From NCBI GenBank assembly GCA_016180435.1, contig JACPBG010000006.1, positions 1-35,944 of the forward strand: a DNA stretch of 35,944 bases, read 5' to 3'. Shown here piece by piece: positions 23,100 to 30,243 of this stretch. The DNA is from Candidatus Sungiibacteriota bacterium (lineage in GTDB: Bacteria; Patescibacteriota; Minisyncoccia; Sungbacterales; HO2-52-23). The notes beneath the pieces are model-generated. The model saw nothing but the letters and a program-made list of their open reading frames with translations, made no database searches and was not told the origin of the DNA. The first letter of the stretch is position 1. Each line of letters begins with the position of its first letter. The position numbers and the translations under genes were made by a program.

Positions 23100-24269
23100 T
23101 TACACGCGTACATGCTTAATAAATTCTAAAACTTGTTTAGCGATAATAAGACGCTGGATTTCAGACGGGCCTTCATAAATAGGAATGGCCAATGCGTCCA
23201 GCAAAAGACGGGAAGATTGGGAATGCAGCAAATAGCTCAAGGCTCCGCATTTTTGGAAATAAAAAAGCGTGGATGCCAGAGCGGCTTCTGCGCCAGCAAG
23301 TTTTGCCAAAGATGATGCCTCGACAAACCGAGGATTAGCATGAACTTCAAAATCCGCAGCCGTGTAACAAAGCAGTCGCGCGGCCTGTATCTGAAGATGC
23401 AAATTGGCAATTTCCGGCCGGCTTTGATCGAATACGGATTTGCCGAAGGCCTTATGGTCGGAAGTGTGAAAAACCATTTCGTTGAACGCCCGCTGGGCAA
23501 GTTCCACAGCCTGCATTCCGATAAACACGCGGGAGCGCTGAAAGGTCTCGTCAAAAACCTTCCATCCGCCGTGTAATTTACCCAAAATATTTTCATCCCG
23601 CGTCTCATAGTCCGTAAGCGTAAACTGGCATAAAGGCGCTCCGTGCTGTCCGATCTTTTCCTCAACGCGGTCAAGCGTATATCCCGGCATCCCATCCCCG
23701 ACATCAATCAAAAACGCGGTTGTCCCGGGATGCCCGGAGCGGCGTTTGGCGGTACGAGTCGAAACAACCGCGGCTTTGGCAACAGATGCGCTGGTAATAA
23801 AACATTTCGTGCCGTTCAAAATCCATTTATCGCCGCGCCTTTCCGCTTTTAACCTGATATTTTTGGCGTCGGATCCTACGCCCGGCTCGGTATTTGCCAC
23901 GCATCCAAAAAGTTCTCCTTTGACCGATCGCGGAAGATATTTTTCTTTCTGATCCTCGCTACCAAATCGTCTTACAGCGCTATTAAAAAGTGTTTCCTGC
24001 GCCAGGACGCAAAGAGAGAGGGCACTGGAGGCAAAAGCAATCGGACCAAACGCAATAAGCGCATCCAAAAAATTGAGTCCGGCGCCGCCATAACGCTCAC
24101 GCACCATCATCCCCAAATACCCCTGATGTGCCGCGGCGCGCATAAAATCATAAGGGAATTCCTTGGTTTGATACGCATGCTCGATCCATGCCGCAACTTT
24201 TGCATCCTTAATGAAATCAACGGAGTTATTGCGCAGCATTTCTTGCTCATCAGACAGGACGAAATCCAT
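23100..24269 (-). CDS. Acyl-CoA dehydrogenase
   Basis: Protein of 389 aa, the usual length. FAD-dependent enzymes of this family introduce the alpha-beta double bond into acyl-CoA. Visible blocks are FVLSDEQEMLRN at the start, GCVANTEPGVGSDAKNI (a variant of the C-x-x-T-E-P-x-x-G-S-D signature), WILNGTKCFITSASVA, and YEGPSEIQRLIIAKQ, whose glutamate after tyrosine fits the catalytic base position. It needs an electron acceptor such as electron-transfer flavoprotein, which is not encoded here. It is followed by a terminator shared with, and then the gene for, a short-chain dehydrogenase on the far side. Confidence 0.92.
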   Translation of the reverse strand: MDFVLSDEQEMLRNNSVDFIKDAKVAAWIEHAYQTKEFPYDFMRAAAHQGYLGMMVRERYGGAGLNFLDALIAFGPIAFASSALSLCVLAQETLFNSAVRRFGSEDQKEKYLPRSVKGELFGCVANTEPGVGSDAKNIRLKAERRGDKWILNGTKCFITSASVAKAAVVSTRTAKRRSGHPGTTAFLIDVGDGMPGYTLDRVEEKIGQHGAPLCQFTLTDYETRDENILGKLHGGWKVFDETFQRSRVFIGMQAVELAQRAFNEMVFHTSDHKAFGKSVFDQSRPEIANLHLQIQAARLLCYTAADFEVHANPRFVEASSLAKLAGAEAALASTLFYFQKCGALSYLLHSQSSRLLLDALAIPIYEGPSEIQRLIIAKQVLEFIKHVRV

Positions 24270-24349
24270 GGCTTATACCCAATGTAAAAATAGCTGCCTT
24301 CATGGTTGCACAGTGATAAAAAAAGTCAAGGGCATAATTATACAAAAAT

Positions 24350-24376
24350 AATCCACGGAATTCCGTGGATTTTTTC
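24350..24376. terminator. Bidirectional terminator, perfect palindrome
   Basis: ATCCACGGAA/TTCCGTGGAT at 24351-24370 has no loop bases in DNA; a T-run follows on the plus strand and TTATTTTTG on the minus. It lies between the dehydrogenase starts and the SDR stop. Confidence 0.75.
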
Positions 24377-24393
24377 TTACAATTAACATGAGG

Positions 24394-25173
24394 TTACGAT
24401 GCGCTCCATCCGCCGTCAACCGGAATTATAGCGCCGTTCAGATATTGCGGAGCGTCGCAAGCCAGCCATTTTATGGCAGCCGCAATCTCTTCCGGTCGGC
24501 CGTAACGCTTAAACGGAACGCGCGCCTTAACCTTTTCAAAAAACGCGGGCGGAATTGCCTTGATCATGGGTGTATTGGTTGCCCCGGGAGCTATTGCGTT
24601 AACAGTGATATCAAGCGACAATTCGTCTTTATTGTATGGTATCTCAAGCGCCAAAGTTTTAGTGATGCTCTCTACCCCGGCTTTGGATGCGGCGTACGCA
24701 AGATTTCCCGCGTCCCCGCGATGCCCGGCAATTGACGAAGTATTTATGACTCTGCCATATCCTTGCGCGCGCATATGCGGCAATACGGCATAACACCAGT
24801 TAAGCGTCCCGCCCAAATTCACCCTAATTACTTCCCACATCTGATCAAGGGGAGTTTTTACGAACGGCCCGAATTTCTGCGGCGGTATCCCGGCAAGATT
24901 CACCAAAATATCAATCCGGCCGTGAATATCAATAATATATTCGACCTTTTTCAGAACTTCAGCAGCATCTGCAACATTGTTTAACGAATACCCGTGGGTA
25001 GCCCCCAATCGCGAGAGCGACCTCGTAAATTCAAGCAATTCATGTCCCTTTTCAGGACGATCCACAAGCACCAAATCAATGCCGGGCACTTCTGCAAACA
25101 ACCTGGCGGTTTCCCGTCCTATGCCCCCGTTGGCTCCGGTAATTACTGCAACATATCCTGGGCCGGTCTTCAT
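24394..25173 (-). CDS. Short-chain dehydrogenase/reductase, FabG/3-hydroxyacyl type
   Basis: Protein of 259 aa. TGANGGIG near residue 12 is the NAD(P)-binding loop, NLAGI the structural motif, NTSSIAGH carries the catalytic serine, YAASKAG the tyrosine and lysine, and the C-terminus is PVDGGWSAS. It probably interconverts a 3-oxoacyl and 3-hydroxyacyl thioester, or a related alcohol and ketone, which fits beside acyl-CoA dehydrogenase. D-x-R-P after the second strand (LVLVDRP) hints at NAD rather than NADP. GGAG 5 nt before the ATG at 25173 sets the start; the frame runs on to 25215. Confidence 0.88.
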   Translation of the reverse strand: MKTGPGYVAVITGANGGIGRETARLFAEVPGIDLVLVDRPEKGHELLEFTRSLSRLGATHGYSLNNVADAAEVLKKVEYIIDIHGRIDILVNLAGIPPQKFGPFVKTPLDQMWEVIRVNLGGTLNWCYAVLPHMRAQGYGRVINTSSIAGHRGDAGNLAYAASKAGVESITKTLALEIPYNKDELSLDITVNAIAPGATNTPMIKAIPPAFFEKVKARVPFKRYGRPEEIAAAIKWLACDAPQYLNGAIIPVDGGWSAS

Positions 25174-25230
25174 CTTCACTCCGAATTTCTCAAATATCCA
25201 AAATGAGCATAACAAACCGAGAAAAATACG

Positions 25231-26574
25231 TCAACCTATCGAATTTTTTAGTTCTTCGCGCACAACTTCCCTATCATCCCATGCAGTTTTAGTCCCGTTT
25301 GGACCCATGATCCAAGGTTCGGCGCCTTTTCCGGTTATAACCACGGTATCTCCGGATTTTGCTAATTTTAGTGCTTCGCGTATCGCCTCTCTGCGGTCAA
25401 GAATTTTTTTATTGTTTGCCGTTTGAGGTCTGTTTGGAATTTCGGATTTAGAATTTTGAATTTGCGGAAATCCGGAAGCGATTTCGTCCAAAATTGCTTC
25501 TGGATTTTCGTCATATGGATCTTCGTTGGTCAAAATAATGCAATCGCAAAATTCCGCAGCAATTCTGCCGAATTCCGGCCTTTTCCATTTATCCCGCCCG
25601 CCTCCGGCCGCGCCCAATACACATATCAGTTTAGTTACTGATAACTGGTTACTGGTTCCGCAATCTTTAAGAAATGTATATACGTTTCTCAAAGATTGCG
25701 GCGTATGCGCATAATCCACCACAACCGCAAACGGCTCTTTTTGAACGAACTCCATACGCCCCGGAACTCCGGAAAAATTCTCAAGCGCAACGGATATCTT
25801 TTCTAAAGAAATATGCTCCAGAATCCCGACCGTGACGGCGACAAGAATATTATACAGGTTAAACTCACCCGGCAATTTTACAGCAAAATCTTGTCCGTTA
25901 ATTTCCATAAAAACCCCGCCCTTTCCGGTTTTGACGTCCCGAATGGCATAAATTTTGTCAGAAAACTTGATTTCATTTCTCCCGTAAAATATTTTCTTGG
26001 CTCCGGTCGAGGCAGAAAATCTGCCAGCGAACGGATCGCCGCGATTTATAATGGCGGCCGCGTCTTTGGGAAGACGCCAGAATAAATCCAATTTTGCCCG
26101 AAGGTACCGTTCAAAACTTCCGTGCGACTCAATATGTTCGCGCTCAATATTGGTCATAACCGCCGCAGAAAAATTAATAAAGCGGTGCCGGAATTGCTTG
26201 ATCCCCTCGGACGTAACCTCCAGCACCGCGTAACGGCATCCGGATTTTACGGCCTGGCGCAAAAATTTCTGCACAAAAAAACGCCCGGGCATGGTCATTT
26301 TTTTATCGTTTGGCATAACAACGTCTCCGGTTTTAAAGCGGAGCGATGAAATAGAGGCGGTTTTACCGCCGCCCGATTGCAGGATCTCGTGGATCAATTC
26401 CACAACCGTGGTTTTGCCTTTGGTGCCGGTAACTCCGATAACAATAAAATCCCGCGACGGGAATCGGAACCAAAGCGCGGCCAAAAACGCGAGGATGAAA
26501 TGATATGGGGGTTGTAGACGAATAAAAATCGGGTGTGGAATTAGCTTTTTTACAAGATAAATGGCAAACGACAA
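25231..26574 (-). CDS. murE: MurE-like Mur ligase with in-frame repeat insertions
   Basis: Protein of about 447 aa. Mur ligases add an amino acid to UDP-MurNAc-peptide with ATP. VTGTKGKTTVVE is the ATP loop, VLEVTSEGI and MTNIEREHIESHG are central Mur motifs, VVVDYAHTPQSLR and TNEDPYDENP mark the MurE/C-terminal domain and ITGKGAEPWI its end. The usual DNPR residue set for diaminopimelate is absent, so the added amino acid is uncertain. It starts at TTG (26574) after a hydrophobic N-terminus. Two stretches of 7-bp repeats are read in frame: 25628-25655 (residues TSNQLSVTK) and 25436-25463 (residues QIQNSKSEIP). Confidence 0.83.
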   Translation of the reverse strand: MSFAIYLVKKLIPHPIFIRLQPPYHFILAFLAALWFRFPSRDFIVIGVTGTKGKTTVVELIHEILQSGGGKTASISSLRFKTGDVVMPNDKKMTMPGRFFVQKFLRQAVKSGCRYAVLEVTSEGIKQFRHRFINFSAAVMTNIEREHIESHGSFERYLRAKLDLFWRLPKDAAAIINRGDPFAGRFSASTGAKKIFYGRNEIKFSDKIYAIRDVKTGKGGVFMEINGQDFAVKLPGEFNLYNILVAVTVGILEHISLEKISVALENFSGVPGRMEFVQKEPFAVVVDYAHTPQSLRNVYTFLKDCGTSNQLSVTKLICVLGAAGGGRDKWKRPEFGRIAAEFCDCIILTNEDPYDENPEAILDEIASGFPQIQNSKSEIPNRPQTANNKKILDRREAIREALKLAKSGDTVVITGKGAEPWIMGPNGTKTAWDDREVVREELKNSIG

Positions 26575-26589
26575 AAGTGGACTTAAATT

Positions 26590-26695
26590 TCTAATTGTCT
26601 AATTCACCTAATTTCTAATCAAATTCCGAATAAAGAAATTAAGAATTTGAACATTAGAAATTTTATTAGGTGAATTGGAGATTAGATGAATTTAA
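26590..26695. repeat. AT-rich imperfect palindrome of TAATT/CTAAT units
   Basis: TAATTCACCTAAT near 26600 is mirrored by ATTAGGTGAATT near 26668, around short repeats of TTTCTAAT and ATTAGAAAT. A similar AT-rich unit array fills 28138-28283. It lies between the MurE start and the stop of the next minus-strand gene. Confidence 0.6.
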
Positions 26696-26700
26696 TTTTA

Positions 26701-27180
26701 CTATGGTTTATTAATCAAACTTCCAATAAGAATAATAACCGCGGCAACGCTGTTGATGAATATAATCCTATACGTTTCTCCGAAATGAAAGTTGTCCGAA
26801 ACAAGTATGGCCAGCGTGGCAAAAAAGAGAATCGCAACCCAGAGCACGACGAACAATTCGCCGAAATACCGCGACGGATACGCGCGGCGCCGCTTGCGAA
26901 CCTCTTTCAAAAGAACATATACGCCAAGCGCCCCGAGATACGGCTCTTGCAGAGCGTCCAGAAAAATAAACACGACCGGATATAGACCGTCGAGGTTTAG
27001 GAAAAAAAACACAGAAAGTATGGCAAGATAACAATAGGTGAAAATGCCGAGACCATAATATAGCCAGTCAACTGCTTCACGCCGCAGCATTTCTTCACAA
27101 ATAACCTCATCAAATTCAGCTCCTCTTCTAGAGGAAAAAACAATAAGACGGCAGAGGATTTTCTTGGGGTAATAAAACAT
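26701..27180 (-). CDS. Hypothetical membrane protein, 159 aa
   Basis: Four hydrophobic segments are visible (IFTYCYLAILSVFFFL, VVFIFLDALQ region, LFVVLWVAILFFATLAIL, FINSVAAVIILIGSL), with a charged loop VRKRRRAYPSRY between the second and third. I do not recognise a family. The ATG at 27180 is preferred; the frame is open to 27207. It sits between MurE and FemAB, both cell-wall enzymes, but no link is shown. Confidence 0.65.
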   Translation of the reverse strand: MFYYPKKILCRLIVFSSRRGAEFDEVICEEMLRREAVDWLYYGLGIFTYCYLAILSVFFFLNLDGLYPVVFIFLDALQEPYLGALGVYVLLKEVRKRRRAYPSRYFGELFVVLWVAILFFATLAILVSDNFHFGETYRIIFINSVAAVIILIGSLINKP

Positions 27181-27258
27181 TATATCAACGAATGGCGAAT
27201 TACGCACGAATAAACGAATCGGATTCGTAAATTCGCGATTGATTCGTTATTCGCTGAT
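27181..27258. repeat. ATTCGTTATTCG-type intergenic repeat
   Basis: Contains GATTCGTTATTCGCTGAT at 27241-27258. The inverse occurs near ruvA (28871-28890) and a near copy lies in frame inside mutM (35265-35284). Confidence 0.6.
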
Positions 27259-28134
27259 TTATATGCGCAGATTACGAAGGAATTGGTATAATTTATATAT
27301 TGTCGGCCTATAGATTAGATCAAAGGATTTAAGATACTCTATCTGCGCGCCCCCGAAGCCGAGTTTAAACCGCGTAAGACCGGGCCAGCGTTTTTCGTCA
27401 ATGCCCCAAAAATCATAATGTTTAAATCCGCGCGCTTTGGCTTCCTTTATAACATGCCAATGCAGGAGATGCGGCGCCATTACTTCGCGATATTCGCGTC
27501 CGGATGCGCCGTGCAAATAGGTTGCAGTGTCAGACGGCTTATAAAAATTTACAAGGACCGCCGCAATTATTTTTCCGTTGTACTCGGCAAAAAAAATCTC
27601 GTTAGAAAACTCCTCGTCGCGCACCGCCAGCAATTTCTCATAATGCTCGCGCGGGTGGGTTTTAAATTTATCGCGCCCAGCGGTTTCTTGCAATAAATTC
27701 CAAAAAGCGCCGAGCTCGCCATTCTTGATTCTTGATTCTTGCTTCGTGATTCTTACGCCTCTCCGCTCCGCTAGGCGAATGTTATAGCGTGTTTTTTCGT
27801 GCATTGCGGAAAGTAATTCGTCTTCGGACTTGGCCAAATCAAGAACCGTGGTTTCTCTGGGCTGAATAGATTTTGTAGTTTGTAGTTTGTAGTTTGTAGT
27901 TTGTAGTTTTTCTGCGGGGTCTATTTTCAAAAAAATCGCACCCTCTTCCTTGGCAAATTTTTCTACGCTCAACAACCAATTATTAGTCACTGACTTGGGC
28001 CGGGGCGAGTATAAATAATTAAACCCCAACGGGAGGTTATGCCGAATAATGAGATTCTCGCCAACGCGCCGCGTTCTTCTGCCAACGCTTTGCTGAAATC
28101 TTTCCCAAGCGGAAGATTGAAGAAACGATATCAC
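27259..28134 (-). CDS. FemA/FemB-family aminoacyltransferase with heptamer tracts
   Basis: Protein of 291 aa of the FemABX group, GNAT-fold enzymes that add amino acids from aminoacyl-tRNA to peptidoglycan precursors. Markers include MHEKTRYNIRLAERRGV, WNLLQETAGRDKF, FFAEYNGKIIAAVLVNFY, YLHGASGREYREVMAPHLL and FWGIDEKRWPGLTRFKLGFGG. The start is a GTG 6 nt after TAGAAT, suggesting a leaderless mRNA. Two perfect or near-perfect 7-bp arrays are inside the gene: TTTGTAG five times (27872-27906), read as KLQTTNYKLQTTK, and TTGATTC about four times (27725-27752). Loss or gain of a single unit would shift the frame. Confidence 0.87.
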   Translation of the reverse strand: MISFLQSSAWERFQQSVGRRTRRVGENLIIRHNLPLGFNYLYSPRPKSVTNNWLLSVEKFAKEEGAIFLKIDPAEKLQTTNYKLQTTKSIQPRETTVLDLAKSEDELLSAMHEKTRYNIRLAERRGVRITKQESRIKNGELGAFWNLLQETAGRDKFKTHPREHYEKLLAVRDEEFSNEIFFAEYNGKIIAAVLVNFYKPSDTATYLHGASGREYREVMAPHLLHWHVIKEAKARGFKHYDFWGIDEKRWPGLTRFKLGFGGAQIEYLKSFDLIYRPTIYKLYQFLRNLRI

Positions 28135-28137
28135 TAA

Positions 28138-28283
28138 ATTATTCTAATTTCTAATTACTCTAATTATTCTAATCAAATCCCAATATCTAATGATGAAATG
28201 CCCGAATACTTTTTAGTCAGTGGGCGTTTAATTATTAGGGATTCTTTAGGTTAATTAGGTTAATTAGAATAATTAGGTTAATT
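28138..28283. repeat. AT-rich repeat block between femAB and ruvA
   Basis: Tandem TTCTAAT-like units at the left and GGTTAATTA-like 9-mers at the right, around a short non-repetitive middle. No gene is seen. Confidence 0.6.
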
Positions 28284-28868
28284 TTATTTTCTCCTCCCTA
28301 ACTTCTTTAACGCCTCCTTCACCCGTTTCTCCGCACTGGCAATTTCGCGCGGCAACGCCTGCAGCGCCTCGCGCGCCTCGCGCTGGGAATAACCAAGCGA
28401 AATCAGCGCTTCCAGCGCGTCGGCCTCCTCTTTTAATTCCGGCGCCTCAACCCCGATTCCTTTACCCGCCATTTTATCGCGCAATTCTAAGACGATTTTT
28501 TCCGCGGTTTTTTTGCCAATACCGGAGACCCGCGTCAAATATGAAGTATCGCCCGCGGCAATGGCTTTTTTAATTGTATCCACCGGCGCGATATTCAAAA
28601 CCCCCAGGGCGCTTTTGGGACCAATGCCGGAAATGCTATTAAGTGTTTGAAAAAGATCAAGCTCGGCAAAATTCAAAAAACCATAAAGTTCTAGCGCATC
28701 TTCGCGAACCTGAAGATGAGTCCAGAGTTTGATTTTTTCATTTTTTTCTGGTATTTTATGCATTGTCTCTTCGGATAAAAAAACTTTATATCCCACCCCG
28801 CCGTCGGTTTTTACAATCACGAATTTTGCGCCTTTAAATTCAATTGTGCCCTCAAGAAAAGAAATCAT
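28284..28868 (-). CDS. ruvA: Holliday junction DNA helicase subunit RuvA
   Basis: Protein of 194 aa, the usual size. The N-terminal OB domain reads MISFLEGTIEFKGAKFVIV; the middle has tandem helix-hairpin-helix motifs (LNSISGIGPKSALGVL and LTRVSGIGKKTAEKIVLELRDK); the C-terminal domain III ends ALQALPREIASAEKRVKEALKKL. RuvA binds four-way junctions and loads RuvB. Neither ruvB nor ruvC is in the window. A repeat that includes AATAACGAAT lies just upstream of the start. Confidence 0.95.
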   Translation of the reverse strand: MISFLEGTIEFKGAKFVIVKTDGGVGYKVFLSEETMHKIPEKNEKIKLWTHLQVREDALELYGFLNFAELDLFQTLNSISGIGPKSALGVLNIAPVDTIKKAIAAGDTSYLTRVSGIGKKTAEKIVLELRDKMAGKGIGVEAPELKEEADALEALISLGYSQREAREALQALPREIASAEKRVKEALKKLGRRK

Positions 28869-28870
28869 AT

Positions 28871-29063
28871 ATCATCAGCGAATAACGAATTATGCACGAA
28901 TAAACGAATCGAATTCACAAAGGATTTGCTGTTCGTTGATGTATCCAGATTACCATTTTTCCGCCAAATAAAAAAGCGCGCAAGGCGCACTGACAATAAT
29001 AAATCTCGCACTTTTTCTTAACACCTTCTGGGGGTGTCTGGCATAAAATTCTTATATATGCCA
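28871..29063. repeat. Repeats and hairpins between ruvA and the CPBP gene
   Basis: ATCATCAGCGAATAACGAAT (28871-28890) belongs to the same family as 27241-27258 and the mutM insertion. A GCGC/GCGC hairpin at 28976-28988 with TTTTTT on the minus strand may terminate the CPBP transcript. TGGCATA/TATGCCA is a further hairpin next to that gene's stop. Confidence 0.55.
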
Positions 29064-29777
29064 TCAGTAAATGAGCAAAACGCTAAAAGCAGTCAAATTA
29101 CATAACACATGGGCTATAATCGGGGTATAAATTTCACGAGTCCTTAAATAAAGAAAAGTCAATATAATGCTTATGGGAAGACGAAGTAATACGCCAACGA
29201 TTCCGGCGGAATTTTCCCAAAAATGCATGGCTGCGAACAAGCTTCCCGAAACAAAAATGGCAAACCCACTGCGCCCCACAAAATTATAAATAGCAGATGT
29301 TACTATTCCCCGCCAAAACAGTTCTTCACATATAGGTATAAACGCCACTGAAAATGTCACGGATAAAAGTGTATAAAAATTCATAGTCAGGGGCGGGTGA
29401 ACTATCGTAAACTCGCTAAAAATATAGGGCCAAGCATTAATTATCCAGACATATCCAATGATTACGCCCGCTAAAGTTATAAATAACTTATCTGAGAATG
29501 AATTTCTGAGTGCCCCCACAGAAACTATACCCAGAGCTGCAAACGACAAATTCTTCGCACACAGAAATAAGGCAAATACAACAGAATATGCGATTACCAT
29601 GGTAGAAGAAATAAGAATCTGCTCGGGTATCAGCTGCGATTCCGGCACAAATTGTTGCGATGAGACTAAAACACTCCCCAACCCGATATAACTAATAAGT
29701 AACAACAAAAACGCGTATATAGCATCACGCATGCGCCAATAACAGAACGGCTCAGGGATCTCATGTATTTGCCCCAC
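29064..29777 (-). CDS. CPBP-family intramembrane metalloprotease
   Basis: Protein of 237 aa with about seven membrane segments. ICEELFWRGIV is the E-E-x-x-x-R motif, LFAAMHFW the F-x-x-x-H motif and IAHVLCN the third histidine motif, all metal or active-site residues of the CPBP (CAAX prenyl-protease/bacteriocin-processing) family. Bacterial members often process or protect against peptides; the substrate is unknown. The start is GTG at 29777 with AGAGGT 5 nt upstream. Confidence 0.85.
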   Translation of the reverse strand: MGQIHEIPEPFCYWRMRDAIYAFLLLLISYIGLGSVLVSSQQFVPESQLIPEQILISSTMVIAYSVVFALFLCAKNLSFAALGIVSVGALRNSFSDKLFITLAGVIIGYVWIINAWPYIFSEFTIVHPPLTMNFYTLLSVTFSVAFIPICEELFWRGIVTSAIYNFVGRSGFAIFVSGSLFAAMHFWENSAGIVGVLLRLPISIILTFLYLRTREIYTPIIAHVLCNLTAFSVLLIY

Positions 29778-29859
29778 CGAATACCTCTAAGTTTTAAAGA
29801 ACATAACCGAATGGTAACCGCAAATCGGCGTGGCGTCAAACTTAAACCGAATAAAAAAA

Positions 29860-29878
29860 GCCGGAAGGTTATTTCGGC
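29860..29878 (-). terminator. Terminator of the 102-aa gene
   Basis: GCCG/CGGC with inner AA/TT pairs; on the minus strand a TTTTTTTATTC tract follows. Confidence 0.7.
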
Positions 29879-29881
29879 CCA

Positions 29882-30190
29882 TTAACTAGTCTGAAAATCA
29901 CTTTCTATGTCTGACGCGGCGAAAGCCAAAGATGCATCATCCGACGATTCCATAAATCCAATCGAATACATGGGAAGATGCGTTTCTTTCGCGTAGTAAC
30001 TACGCACAACAGTACGAAGAAACATGCCGCTAGAGTTTTTAATCTGCTCGCCGGGTTTAAACAGAAAAGGGTAATTCCCGCCCTTATCTTCACATTCTTT
30101 TGTCTTTCTCTGAACCTCCATGACGTCGGGTGAAGAAAACCGATACTCGCAAATCTCACAGGTTCCCACGATAATTATTTCCAATTTCAT
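29882..30190 (-). CDS. Hypothetical protein with a CxxC motif, 102 aa
   Basis: Unrecognised. It begins MKLEIIIVGTCEICEYRF: strand, then CEIC, with a later CEDKGG that may complete a metal site. The remainder is a beta-rich domain with KPGEQIKNSSGMFLRTVVRSYY and an acidic end. AAAGG 7 nt before the ATG at 30190 sets the start. It is divergent from uvrB, with about 50 nt between start codons. Confidence 0.6.
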   Translation of the reverse strand: MKLEIIIVGTCEICEYRFSSPDVMEVQRKTKECEDKGGNYPFLFKPGEQIKNSSGMFLRTVVRSYYAKETHLPMYSIGFMESSDDASLAFAASDIESDFQTS

Positions 30191-30243
30191 GTTTTTGCCT
30201 TTCCCTAAAAGTGCTTGCTCAAGCATGGCAAACTACCACAAAA

